Assembly (NCBI GenBank): GCA_028017165.1
Contig: CM051524.1
Location: 25,498,001 to 25,562,000 of the forward strand
DNA length: 64,000 nucleotides
Source of the DNA: Herpetospermum pedunculosum
Lineage: Eukaryota; Streptophyta; Magnoliopsida; Cucurbitales; Cucurbitaceae
Direction: 5' to 3'
A model generated the notes under the pieces. The model was not told the origin of the DNA. It was given only the letters and a program-made list of their open reading frames with translations, and made no database searches. Each line of letters opens with the position of its first letter. The first letter of the stretch is position 1. The translations under genes and the position numbers were made by a program. Shown here one piece after another: positions 1 through 10,091 of this stretch.

Positions 1-126
1 TCATCCGTTGCTTTTATAGCCGTTAGAAGGCGCCCGTTTGATACGATCTTCTCATTCTTTGCTCTCCAAGATTTCTGCGATTCTCTCCACCTTTGATCTC
101 TCTCTCCAAACCTCCAAGATTCGACC
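1..126 (+). promoter_or_regulatory. ORF3 leader with TATA-like box (E1)
   Basis: This leader is homologous to those before the other ORF3 copies. CTTTTATAGCCGTTAG near 11-26 puts a TATA-like core about 110 bp before the ORF3 start at 127, flanked by CCGTT (AACGG in reverse) boxes. The same spacing recurs in E6 and E10. Promoter function is inferred from conserved position and composition only. Confidence 0.4.
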
Positions 127-2040
127 ATGGTTTCCACTAGGGCTGAGAGATCCGCCGCCAAGAAGAAGGCCGACGACGCAGCTGAAGCGGCTGCGAGGGA
201 AGCGCTTCTCACCCTTGCTGATCAGGGTGCTGTACGCACTGGCCGTCTTGGCAAGCTTCCTATTCGTAGGAAGAAGTGGAGAGTGGTCACTGAGATTCCT
301 GCTGGCCCATCTGAACCAATGGGCACGCCCACGAAGCGCCGGTGGACTGTCAAGACTGCCGCCGGACCAAGCAAATCCAAGACTCCCTCTGTGGCGAGTC
401 AAGAATCTGATCGTGCATCCCACGAGTCAGCTAAAGAAGGTGCGACGCCGTCTGCATCACCTGTGCGCAGCCCTCTGCCGTCTGAATCACCTGTGCGCAG
501 CCCCCTGCCATCTGAACCAGTGCCAAGCACCGAATCATCACCACCTGCGCAGAGCGCCGAGTCATCTCCAGCGCCTCAGAGTGCTGATCTACCACCTGCG
601 GCTGTGCAGAGTCCTGAGCTGCCGTCTTCGCCATGGAGTTCTGCGCATACCCCGTCAGCAGAGCACAATTCTCCACGGCCTGATCCGGAATTCCCTTATG
701 GGGATTACCAAGAATCCACGCAAGGCAGTGGAGAGGCAGAAGAAGAAGAAGTCTTCTCTCCCATGAGAGAAGACAGCCCTGATGAGCCTGCACAGCAAAC
801 GCCTGCTGATGATTCTATGGAGGAGACGTTGGGGGCCTGTTTCCCACAACTCCAGGCGAGGCAGAAGGCCAAGAAGAAGGCCAACAAGGAGGCCAAGAAA
901 GCCAAGAAAGCCAAGAAACTGAAGAAGAAGAAGGCCAAGCGAGTGCCTTCAGCAGAAGAAGACAGTACTGAGCCTTCGCTCAAACGCCTCAAGGTGGAGG
1001 CTGCTGAATCTTCCAAGCCAGCTGATAAGGGGAAGGCTAAACTCTACCCCGAAGATGAACCTCCATCAGTGAGATATGTCTCGTCTGATGCTGAATCAAG
1101 GGGCGTGGAGCTGAGGAAAAGGGACCTGTTGCACGAGAAGGGGTTCCTTGATCGCCTAGCTGACCCGCCGCAGTTCTTGCGCGCAGGGGTGATCAACCAT
1201 GGCTGGGAGGAATTCTGTCGACCTCCCAATCCAGCATACACAAGCATGGTGTATGACTTCTATGCGAACGTGCTCAGCCCTGAGGATGGCCTGTCTGTGG
1301 TCAGAGGGGTAGAAGTGGACTTCTCTGCTAAGGCCATCAATGAAGCATTCGGTCTAAGGGGCCAGCCTCACACAGACTATGCACGGATAGTGGATGAGCC
1401 GACTGAGGCTGTGCTAGAAGAAGCCATCCGCACCATTGGCCAGCCTGAGGCCTCCTGGACAGTCTCACGCAATGGGCGGCACACGCTCATGAGTGCCAAC
1501 CTCACGGCAAAGGCAGCTGTGTGGTTTTCATTCGTGAGAAGAAGACTCTCCCCGGTGACGCATGAGACTACCATTAACCAGAGCCGTTCGCTGCTGGTTT
1601 ATGCTATCATGAGAGGTCTCACGATCAACGTGGGAGAAGTCATCAATGCTGCCATCGCCGAGTGTGCTAAAAAGGGTAAGGGGCCATTATTTTTCCCCAA
1701 CATCATAACAAAGTTATGTTTGCTTGCAGGAGTTCCTACCGAGCGCTTGGAGCAGCAGCTGCCCTACACAGGCCATCTGGAGTTGCCTGCACACCTACGG
1801 CTGAGAAGGAAGGGCAATATGGAGTTTGAGTTGGATAGGTTGGCTGCTGAGCAGTCCCTATCCATGGCCTGTTTGATGGACCTGCAGAGAAGAATGGCTC
1901 AATGGGCCAACTATGCGCAGGCGAGGGACAGAGAAGTTGCAGACCAATTGGGGTGCATCTTCCCAGACTTCCCCACCAACCTCCTAACTCCATGGGTGCC
2001 CCCACGACCAAGGCGACCAGATGAGGATGATGAGAATTGA
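127..2040 (+). CDS. Athila ORF3 protein, intact (637 aa)
   Basis: This is an uninterrupted ORF of unknown function found after integrase in Athila-type elements. Residues 1-240 are low complexity. The start is basic (MVSTRAERSAAKKK), followed by Ser/Pro-rich sequence with an internal duplication around SPVRSPLPSE, and then an acidic EEEEVFSP patch. Residues about 245-275 are lysine-rich, like a nuclear localisation signal. Residues about 310-610 form the conserved globular part, which resembles the family annotated as 'putative plant transposon protein domain' (motifs FLRAGV, NHGWEE, VYDFYANV, SRNGRHTLMSA, RSLLVYAIMRGLTINVGE). No signal peptide or transmembrane helix is visible, so the 'env-like' label sometimes used for this position is not supported. 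The ATG was chosen because E6 and E10 start identically. Confidence 0.85.
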   Translation: MVSTRAERSAAKKKADDAAEAAAREALLTLADQGAVRTGRLGKLPIRRKKWRVVTEIPAGPSEPMGTPTKRRWTVKTAAGPSKSKTPSVASQESDRASHESAKEGATPSASPVRSPLPSESPVRSPLPSEPVPSTESSPPAQSAESSPAPQSADLPPAAVQSPELPSSPWSSAHTPSAEHNSPRPDPEFPYGDYQESTQGSGEAEEEEVFSPMREDSPDEPAQQTPADDSMEETLGACFPQLQARQKAKKKANKEAKKAKKAKKLKKKKAKRVPSAEEDSTEPSLKRLKVEAAESSKPADKGKAKLYPEDEPPSVRYVSSDAESRGVELRKRDLLHEKGFLDRLADPPQFLRAGVINHGWEEFCRPPNPAYTSMVYDFYANVLSPEDGLSVVRGVEVDFSAKAINEAFGLRGQPHTDYARIVDEPTEAVLEEAIRTIGQPEASWTVSRNGRHTLMSANLTAKAAVWFSFVRRRLSPVTHETTINQSRSLLVYAIMRGLTINVGEVINAAIAECAKKGKGPLFFPNIITKLCLLAGVPTERLEQQLPYTGHLELPAHLRLRRKGNMEFELDRLAAEQSLSMACLMDLQRRMAQWANYAQARDREVADQLGCIFPDFPTNLLTPWVPPRPRRPDEDDEN

Positions 2041-2680
2041 GTGCTGGTTTGAAGAGCACTAGAGGGAGTATTACTGATCCCTAAAGAAACAAAAGACAAT
2101 TTTCCTGCTTTTTGATAGAGTAATGTATATTATGCTGTTTTTTGGTTAAGTTTTGATCTGTTTTGGATGTTTAGTTTTATGTTTTTCCTTTTGCTTAGGA
2201 TAGTCTGATGTTAGTTGATTAGGTAGGATAGTTTAGTTTTATTTTTTTGGATGCATGAGTAACGGGAAAAAGCATGCTAGGGGCCTGAGTTAATGTTAAA
2301 TCTGCCCAGATTGTATTGCGAAATAATTGCGGTTCCCGCAATTTTTGTGACTGATTGCATGTCTTTGACTGCCCGTTTAGTTAGGCTGTGATCTGTTAAA
2401 TTCTATCTTTTGCTGCTAGCATGACTACCTTATATAGCTGATCTTGAAGCATGCTGGATGAGTGTCATAGGACACCTTTTGATAGTTTAAATTTGCCTCT
2501 GAATAGTGCTCAGCATGCATAACCCATAAGTCCTTAAACCTGTCTGTTATGTTCAAATTTTCTGCTGCTGGGATAGTTGCTTCTAGAATGTTTTGCCTAT
2601 GCCTAGGATGTTTAGATTCTCTTTGTTTTACTTTAGACTAGATGCTTCTAGGACAAGTTTGGGGGTGTGCCACCTCAAAC

Positions 2681-2700
2681 ACTCATTGGGGACAATGAGT
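2681..2700 (+). other. Tail hairpin between two PPT-like tracts
   Basis: Arms ACTCATTG and CAATGAGT are perfectly complementary around a GGGA loop. Equivalent hairpins are at 13797-13816, 28991-29010, 36263-36282 (reverse strand, one loop change) and 47877-47896. Each is bracketed by AAGTTTGGGGG tracts resembling the genuine PPT. Confidence 0.6.
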
Positions 2701-3477
2701 AGTTGAAGTTTGGGGGAGGCCACCCTAGGCCTAGGAACATTCCTCTCTTCCTTAAGACATAAGCATTCTTCTTCTCCTAAAAAATTTTTTGTGATAAATA
2801 GAAAAAGTGAAAAATAGAATAAAGAGGGGAGTCTTTCTCAAGTTGCTGAGTAATCAGTGCCAAGTGTGTAAACCACAAGTGGCATTGCATCAAAAGGCAA
2901 ACCAAGGGGAGACTCCACCTAAGTGAAAAAAGAAAGAAAAAAGAGAAATAGGGGAAGAAGAATGTGTGCTTGGGAGTTATAATCTTGTGGCTTAGATGTC
3001 CTATGAAAAAGAACTCTGATCCTTAATGAGCTAAGCACAAGGTTGTAGCTTTTAGGTTTGTCTAGGGAGATGAATGTTTATCCAATGTAGTGATGCCAGG
3101 GTTTAGGTTGTTCTCTATAAAGTACCACTGTCACTGTTAATACTAAGACTGGCATGACTCTAAGGAATCCTAGACACATTAAAAATAAGCTGGAAGCATG
3201 TACTGAGTCTGGAGTAAAGCTTGGTAGAATTTGAAACCTTAGGGATAGTAGCATGATATCATAGAATTAGTTAGATCAGTAGTAGGGGGTCAACAAAAGC
3301 AGTGGGTATAGTAGGCAGGTGAAGTCAGAAGAGGCTAGACAAGAGGCTAGTTCTAAACTTGGAAGTGTGTCACAGGACAGCACTGCTAGAGACAAGAATA
3401 TAAGGGAGTTAGTGAGTAGATAAAAGAAGAAGAAACAGCAGCCTAAGTAAGTCCTTAGTATGCTTGAGGACAAGCAA

Positions 3478-3496
3478 AGCCTTAAGTTTGGGGGTG
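3478..3496 (+). promoter_or_regulatory. Polypurine tract (E1)
   Basis: CTTAAGTTTGGGGGTG lies immediately before the LTR start TGTTAAG at 3497, where the primer for plus-strand DNA synthesis is expected. The tract is interrupted by T residues, but its position and conservation (14608-14626, 35474-35492 reversed, 48688-48706) support the call. Confidence 0.75.
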
Positions 3497-5210
3497 TGTT
3501 AAGTCTCTGAAAGTGACTTATTTAGGACCCATTTAGCTTAAGAAGATGTACACATTTAGGTGTTTTTGTGAGCATTTAGCCTAAACCTATGCTTTAATAT
3601 GAGAATTAGAAGAAGGTAGCTAATATAGGACTTATGCACAATAGGTAGGAAAAGGGGTGAAAACCGAAGAAAAGAATGAAAAAATAACCCTTGCGAATGC
3701 ATTGCGGAATAATTGCGGTGGCCGCAATTATTCAAGTTAAAACCGTAAGTTGGCTGACATTTTTCTGTTTAGATCCGACTTTTCAGGGATTCGTTCTTTC
3801 TCCTCCACCCATTCTGATATACGACGTTGAAGATTGATGGTTCTCCTTGGCCCAATCGCACCTGCAAACTACTATAAAAGGGGGCCAAAGTCGGAGGTTC
3901 AGTCATCATTTCAACGTGCAGAAGTCTTCTCACAGTCCACCATTTCTCTCGTTTTTCCCTTGCCGTCTGTTGGAGTGAGGTTCTCAGCTTTTGGAGTCGA
4001 TAATCTGATAGGAAGGAGAGAAGATTCTTCTTCTCTCTCGATTGGATTCATCCAAGCACGGCTGAATTCTCATCACCATCATTCGAGGCGACTGCCACGA
4101 AGATTTCCAGCACACCTTTACTGTTTTCTGCTCTTTCCTTCTCAATTCCATTTCTGTTCAATGTTGTTCTTAGCTTAGTCATTTACTTATTGCATTTCGT
4201 TGTTGTCTGCCTTGAATTCATTCTGTTTAAGCTTTCCTTTGTCATTCAAACACTTGAAGTAATCAAAGTAAGTTTCTGCATTTCACAGTTATTCCTTATT
4301 CTGCTACGAGTTTGGCTTGCTGTTTTAAGCACTTTTTCCTTCTAAGCATGTCTACTTTATCTTATATTTCTGTTCTACATATATCCATGAGTAACTAAAT
4401 TCATTTAGGGGCATGCTAATGACAGAACTATAGGCTAAAAAACGTAAGTCAAGTAGGTAGATCAACACTCAAACATTGATTATATGTAAGCTTCATCCCA
4501 CGGGCAATTTCGATTGGCCATCCATTTTGTCCAAAGAACTCCTAACCTCTGGAAGGAGTAAGAGTTCAGAGTCGTATAATCATGCTAGCCTTCCATGGTA
4601 ATCAGGAAACGGCCTAGGAATAGGCGTTTCCCTAGTATAAACTGAACACTCCTGTTTTAACAAGATGCTTAAGACCTTACTTTGAAGTCAAGTAAACTTG
4701 AGTCTCTCATGCATGGAATCGGACGATACTTGAGATAGAGTGAGTTTAATGTATAGAGAGTTGATCCAAAGCTTGATAATCGTAATAAAATGCTTATAGG
4801 ACAGTCATTAGTAGCCCTTAATTCACCTATCTAACCAGTTTCGCTGCCATTTAATTGCGGATTAATTGCGGTTCTCGCAATTCTGCCAAATTGTCTTCTG
4901 TCTAGCTGTTTTCTTCTGCGTTTATTGATTTCATCTCTTGACCTTTAAGCCTGATTTTCACTTTAATTTGTTTATGGCATGTTCCTTTATACATTCAGCA
5001 AAAAGTAGTTAATTAAAAACCAATTTTACCCCATCAAATCCATCCCATCTTTCTTAACAAACACACTTCGCGAATAGCTAAAATTAAGTCTCTGTGGAAA
5101 AAACGAATTAAATATACTTACTACTTGCTGTGAGACCATGTATGCTTGCATGTTCTAAGTGCTCTCTCCATCCTTTTGCTTCTTTATCTTTACACATTGA
5201 GCACGCAACA
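3497..5210 (+). repeat. 3' LTR of E1 (subtype I, 1714 bp)
   Basis: It runs TGTTAAG to CAACA, with the TGTT/AACA terminal inverted repeat of the family. The TATA box TATAAAAG is at 3873-3880. AATTGCGG/CCGCAATT motifs lie at 3701-3729 and 4853-4882. The strongly conserved central block is at about 4495-4645. The PPT is directly upstream, and E2 coding sequence is directly downstream. Confidence 0.93.
3873..3880 (+). promoter_or_regulatory. LTR TATA box (E1)
   Basis: TATAAAAG follows the conserved CTGCAAACTAC. The equivalent in other LTRs is at 8606-8613 (-), 15004-15011, 19093-19100, 29803-29810, 32470-32477 (-), 35090-35097 (-), 46108-46115 (-), 49083-49090 (TATAAATA) and 53848-53855. Transcription should start about 30 bp downstream, marking the U3/R boundary. 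Confidence 0.7.
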
Positions 5211-7145
5211 TATGGCACTGCACTCCTCAGTGAGATTGACTGTTTCAAACTCACCAATTATTTTTTTGTTAGTTATAATATCCTTCAAAAACTTTACATA
5301 AGAAGGCATAGACTGTAAAACTTCTACAAAAGGAATATTAACATGCACTTGCTTAAGAATTTCTAGAAATTTATTAAAGTGCACTTCCTGTTCTTGTTTT
5401 TTCTTTAGCCTTCTAGGAAATGGAGGTGGTGGCACATATGCAGGCACTTCAGGTCGCCTTAGGATAGGTTGAGGCCTTGGAATTTCTTCTATCTCCTCTA
5501 TGATTGGCTCCAGCCTTTGCCCTGATGTGCTTGTTGGTGGTGGACCTTGGTTTGGCAGAGACTCCAGTGGAGCACTAGACTCAGTGTTCTCTACTCTCTT
5601 TGGTGTGTCCTTGGTGTTGCTCACCAATGGTCTCCCACTTCTAAGTTCAATTGCTTGAACTTGCTCTTTTCCATCTCTCCTTGGCACTTCAGTGTCAGCA
5701 GGTAGTCTACCTTGGGGCCTACTTTTGAGTTCATTGGCTAGTTGCCCTATTTGGTTCTCTAGGCTCCTAAGAGTAGCTTGCTGACTCTGTAGAGTGGCAT
5801 CATTCTTGGCTATGTATTCCTTGAGTAAGTTTTCTACAGAAGACCCTACAGGTTGATTGTATGGTTTTTGATACATGGATTGGTTGTGTTGGGGAGTGAA
5901 ACAAGGTGTTCCACTCAGTCTTGGTTGGTTAGAAGCTTGGTTAGCATTTTGTTGGCCACCCCATGACAGGTTTGGGTGGTTCCTCCAACCAGGATTGTAA
6001 GTATTGGAATAGGGGTTGTTCCTAGGCTGCTGCTGGCTTCCAACATAGCAGACTGAGGCTGGATTCCCAGGGCAGTATTCATACAGGTGCCCTTCCCCAC
6101 AGAATCCACAGATAAGTGTCTCACCTTGACTTGGCTGGGTGCCCATTGACATGGCTGTGGCGGTGTTGACACTTGTTTGGAGATTGGTTTGAGCCATTTG
6201 TTTGACTAGGTTGGTCAGGGCGCTTATTTGGCTACTCATGGCATTGAGTGCGTCCTTGTCTTGAGCTCTAGTTGGCTCAACTGGATCATCTGACCACCTA
6301 TAGTGAGATGCTGAGATCTTCTCCAAGATCTCATAGGCTTCGTTGTAACTCTTGGACAACATGGAACCTCCAGCAGATGAATTTAAGACTTGTCTAGTGC
6401 TGGGGTTGCATCCTTTGAAAAATACCTCTATTTGGATACACCATGGAATGCCATGATGTGGACATTTGAGAAGAAGGTCCTTGAACCTTGTCCAAGCTTC
6501 GTGAAGAGACTCACTCTCAGCTTGTTTAAACTTGATTATATCATCACGAAAGGTAGAATTCCTATCAGGTGGGAAGTATTTGACTAGGAATTTCTCTGCT
6601 AAGTCTGTCCAATTAAGGACTGATCTAGAGGGTAATGAGTTTAACCACGTTTTGGCTTTGTCCCTCAAAGAGTAAGGGAAAAGGTATAGCCTCAAGGCTT
6701 CTTGGGAAACTCCAGGGATGATAAAGGTATCACTGACTCCTAAGAAGTTTCTAAGATGGTTGTGGGGGTCCTCATTCTCCACTCCAAAGAATTGTCCCAC
6801 AGTGGACAACATTTGGAACATCACTGGCTTTAACTCGAATGAGTTGGCAGTGATTTCAGGGCGGATTATGCTGGGGTTCAGCTCCCCAGGCATAGGTACT
6901 AAGTAAGAGAGTATGGCGCTATCCTTATCATTCGCTATTTCGATGGGATTGCGAGTGACAGGCACCGGATTTGGAACTATTCCATCCATTTCTTCTTGAG
7001 ACAATTGCGGAGGAATTGCGGTTCCCGCAATTACTTGAGGTAAAGGGGGTTGGTTAAAGAGACGTTTCTTGGCTCTATTTCTGGCCCTAAGTAATCTCTC
7101 AGGCTCAAGATTGAACTCTAGATCACTACTTGAAGGCTCACTCAT
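5211..7145 (-). pseudogene. gag: Athila gag (5' part of gag-pol), truncated by E1
   Basis: This codes for a structural polyprotein of about 645 aa starting MSEPSSSDLEF at 7145. The retrotransposon gag domain spans about residues 100-260 (motifs LYLFPYSLRDKAKTWL, FLVKYFPPDRN). A CCHC zinc knuckle (CGFCGEGHLYEYC) lies near 345-357, with spacing C-x2-C-x3-H-x4-C. The frame is open until EECSAI, just before the protease domain, where it runs into the E1 LTR and ends after a few foreign residues at 5190. The loss is a clean insertional truncation. Nucleocapsid function is inferred from the knuckle. Confidence 0.9.
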
Positions 7146-7163
7146 AAACTAACCCAATGGTAC

Positions 7164-7166
7164 CTG
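7164..7166 (-). promoter_or_regulatory. Conserved splice-acceptor-like AG before gag (E2)
   Basis: On the minus strand, TTTCTTTTACAG|GTACCATT precedes the gag start by about 20 nt. All five gag leaders in the window carry a pyrimidine run plus CAG|GTACC here (16439-16441, 20541-20543, 44664-44666 reversed, 55232-55234). The site could act as an acceptor, and CAG|GTA also fits a donor. Confidence 0.4.
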
Positions 7167-7249
7167 TAAAAGAAATGAAACTAGATTAGTTACAATAGAC
7201 AATAAACTTGGTATTCAAACTTAACAAACTTCGTTTTCACTTAAATAAA

Positions 7250-7267
7250 TCCCCAGCAGCGGCGCCA
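7250..7267 (-). promoter_or_regulatory. PBS, tRNA-Asp type (E2)
   Basis: On the minus strand TGGCGCCGCTGCTGGGGA lies six bases after the LTR end. It matches the complement of the plant tRNA-Asp 3' end (TGGCGCCGTTGCCGGG) except at two positions, one of them a change private to E2. Confidence 0.8.
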
Positions 7268-7273
7268 AAAACT

Positions 7274-8989
7274 TGTTGCGTGCTCAATGTGTTAAAATAA
7301 GTAAGCAATAAGATAGAGAGAGCACTCAGAACATGCAAGCATACATGATCTTATAGCAAGTAGTAAGTATTTTTTCATTCGTTTTCCCACAGAGATTTAT
7401 TATGAGCTACTCGTGAAGTGTAAAGTTAAGAAAGAATGGGTGGATTTGATGGGGTAAAATTGGTTTTAAATTGTCTAATTCCTAAGGGATATGTAAAGGA
7501 TAGCAACATAAATAAGTGCAAGTCAAAGTTAAACTCAAAGGAAAAGAAATGAGAACAATAATCGAAGAGGAACTTAGCTAAACAGAATTTTAAACTTAGT
7601 AGAATTGCGGAAACAGCAATTCTACCGCAATTTTAATAACAGCGAAAGTGTGTAAAATGGAGAAACAAGGGCTACTAACGACTCCTCTATAGGCATTTTC
7701 TCACGATTCTCAAGCATTGGATCAACTCTCTATGCATCAAACTCACTTAATCTCATGTATCGTCCGATTCCATGCATTAGATTCTTTAGTTTACTCATGT
7801 CCAAGTAAAGTCTTAAGCATCTTGTTAAAGCAGAAAGTTATGGTTTGTACTAGGAAAACGCCTATTCCTAGGTCGTTTTCTGGCTACCTTGAAAGGCTAT
7901 CATGAGTGTATGACTCTGAACTCTTACTCCTTCCAGAGGTTAGGAGTTCTTTGGACAAAATGGATGGCCAATCGAAATTGCCCGTGGGATGAAGCTTACA
8001 TACAATCAATGCTTCGAGAGCTATCCTACATGCTTGGTTCACGTTTTTTAGCCTATAGTATTGTCATTAGCATGCCCCTATGTGACTTAGTTACTCATGG
8101 ATGTGGGGAGAACAGAAATAAGAGACGAAAGAGACATGCTTAGAAGAGAAATAAACTGAAAACAGCAAGGTAAGACAGTGAGTTGCAAAGATAGGGAATT
8201 GAGAAATGAAGAATTATGCTTTAATTACTTGATTGTTTGAATGAACAAAAGAGAAACTTAAAGTAAATAACAGAAAGACAGAACACAACGAAATGGACTG
8301 ATCTAGCTATTAGAAAAGAAACAACAACAATACAAAGCTGGAAAAAGGAAATAAAGAGCAGAAAGCTGAAATTGAGCGTGAACGCCTTGTTGCGATTGCT
8401 TCGGCTGAATGGGGAGAAAGAATAGCCTTGCTTGGATGAATCCAATCGGGAGAGAAGATGAATCTTCTCTCCTTCCTATCAGATTGTCGATTCCAACAGC
8501 TGAGACTCTCACACCAACAGACGAAGAAGAATGACAGGAGAAAAGATGGAGCTGCGAGAAGACTTCTACGCTTCGGATGATGATCAAACCCTCTACTTTG
8601 ACCCCTTTTTATAGTAATTTGCAGGTGCTTTTGGGCCAAGGAGAACCATCCATCTTCAACGTCGTACTTCAAAATGGATGGAGGAGAAAGAACGAATCCC
8701 TGAAATAACAGAAATTAACAGAAAAAGATCAGTCAACTTACGGTTTTTACTTGAAACATTGCGGTTTCAGCAATGTTTCCGCAATGCTGTCGCAATGTAG
8801 TTTTTTCATTTTTTTACTTCGTTTTTCATCCCTTTTCTTTCCTTTTGCACACAAGTCCTAATTTAGCTACCTTCTTCTAATTATCATATATAAGCATAGG
8901 TTTAAGCTAAATCCTATCAAAAACACCTAAGAGTGTACATCTTTCTAAGATAAATTAGTCCTAAAAAGGCCACTTTAGGAGACGTAACA
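7274..8989 (-). repeat. 5' LTR of E2 (subtype II, 1716 bp)
   Basis: Complete, running TGTTACGTC (8989) to CAACA (7274) on the minus strand. It carries a TATA-like TATAAAAA at 8606-8613, motif sites near 7600-7635 and 8757-8800, and the conserved central block near 7830-8000. In sequence it is closer to the 14627-16330 LTR than to E8's LTRs. Confidence 0.92.
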
Positions 8990-9931
8990 GTACCTCTTTA
9001 CCACTTCTGAGATTGATGGCACTAACGCTTTCCGGTTTGGATTCCAATTTACTCATCCTGTCCTTAATCTCTGTGAACCCATCGCTTAGCGATCGCATCT
9101 GCGACCTGGTCTCCTGGCTAGATTCCATAAATGATTTGAACATGCCTTCAAGGGTTTGTCCTGAAATAGAAGGAACAACCTGAGATGAGTTTTCTTGCAA
9201 CGTATGAATAATGCCAAATACCTGAGACACTTTCTCCTTGAGCTCCTCCATGTCGGCCAACAGTTTAGCTTGTTCATTTCTTCCCCCGTATTGGCGACGG
9301 TTCTCAGCAATGTTGGAGATCAACTGTCTGGCTTCCGCATGCGTTTTCTCCCAAAGGGCTCCTCCGCTCGATGCATCGAGCATCTGACAGTCGTGCGGAA
9401 GCAAACCTTCATAGAAGAACTGAATAAGCGCAGCCTCTGCTATCAGATGGTTCGGGCAGCTCTCGCAGAGCTTAATGAATCTCTCCAGCACTCGTGAAAT
9501 GCCTCTTTCTCTGACTGTTTGAAACCATAGATATCTTTTTTCACGGCTCTCGCTCTTGAAACAGGGAAATATCTTTCCAAGAACATTCTCTTTAACTTGC
9601 CCCAAGTGAAGATGGTTCCTGATGGCAAGTAATGTAGCCAATCTCGAGCTTCTCATCTCAAGGTAAATGGAAAAGCTCTCAGGTAGAGCTGATCTTCAGT
9701 TATATCGCTTGGTTTCATTGCAGAACTTGTCATTTGAAAAGCCTTGAGATGTTTAAAGGGATCTTCATCTGCTTCACCACACACAGAAGGCAGATGGTCA
9801 ATTAAGCCAGATTTAAGCACAAACTCACCTGAGATTTCCGGGTAGGAAATACAAGAAGGTTGGTGGTCCATATCAACTGATGCCCACTGCCTGAGTGTTT
9901 TTGGGGCTCCAGCCTCATCGTCAACTTCCAT
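8990..9931 (-). pseudogene. gag: Ty3/gypsy gag remnant, broken and truncated
   Basis: It starts MEVDDEAGAPKTLRQW at 9931, about 140 bp after the PBS. Gag-like motifs appear in order: DEDPFKHLKAFQ, LRAFPFTLR, then a stop codon (9653-9655), PSGTIFTWGKLKRMFLERYF in the same frame, a frameshift near 9490, and then LIQFFYEGLLPHDCQMLDAS with the C-terminal hallmark AINLRSGK. So it carries one nonsense and at least one frameshift before the truncation by E2. The capsid role is inferred from similarity of layout to plant gypsy gag. Confidence 0.8.
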
Positions 9932-10069
9932 TTTCTCAATAAAAAATTTGGCACTCTAGCACACTTAAACAAACAAATCAAATCTTGCAAACAATAAAAG
10001 AATAAGCGAATTTAAGGTGAAATTCAAAAATCTACAAATTAAATTAAATTAGGACGAATTAAACTTAGT

Positions 10070-10087
10070 TCCCTGGCAACGGCGCCA
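10070..10087 (-). promoter_or_regulatory. PBS, tRNA-Asp type (E3)
   Basis: TGGCGCCGTTGCCAGGGA on the minus strand follows the LTR end after four bases. The first 13 bases match the complement of the plant tRNA-Asp 3' end exactly. Confidence 0.82.
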
Positions 10088-10091
10088 ATTT

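Larger units (their letters stand above)
2041..3496 (+). other. Athila 3' non-coding tail (E1)
   Basis: This stretch of about 1.46 kb lies between ORF3 and the 3' LTR and has no credible ORF. It is recognisable in every copy (13163-14626, 28361-29432, 35474-36902 reversed, 47243-48706). It contains an AATTGCGG/CCGCAATT motif at 2315-2343, two internal PPT-like AAGTTTGGGGG tracts near 2655 and 2707, a hairpin at 2681-2700, and the true PPT at its end. Such a long conserved non-coding tail suggests RNA-level functions; this is inference. Confidence 0.7.
1..5210 (+). mobile_element. E1: Athila-type Ty3/gypsy element, 3' part (subtype I)
   Basis: The window opens just upstream of this element's ORF3 and runs through ORF3, the long non-coding tail, the PPT and a complete 3' LTR. 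The 5' LTR and gag-pol lie left of the window. The LTR ends in CAACA at 5210 and is followed directly by TATGG and the reverse complement of Athila gag-pol. E1 is therefore inserted in E2's polyprotein gene in the opposite orientation. The target duplication should be near TATGG, but its partner is outside the window. Athila assignment rests on gene order, the tRNA-Asp PBS of its relatives and ORF3 after integrase. Confidence 0.9.
5211..8989 (-). mobile_element. E2: Athila element, 5' part (subtype II)
   Basis: On the minus strand this reads 5' LTR, PBS, leader, gag and the beginning of the protease region, then stops where E1 was inserted (5210/5211). The rest of its pol, ORF3 and 3' LTR must lie left of the window. 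Its LTR ends at 8989 and abuts gag sequence of E3, so E2 inserted into E3. The outer flank on this side begins GTACC, the expected target-duplication half. Confidence 0.9.

Noticed and set aside
3834..4178. 114-aa plus-strand ORF over the E1 LTR TATA region
   Set aside because: Starts upstream of the TATA box and is not maintained in other LTRs.
7717..8143. Pairs of 60-84 aa ORFs in the LTR central block (also 15489-15900, 34199-34610, 45217-45628, 49569-49980)
   Set aside because: They overlap the conserved LTR block, but they lie antisense to its transcription and differ in length between copies. Nucleotide-level conservation explains them better than coding.
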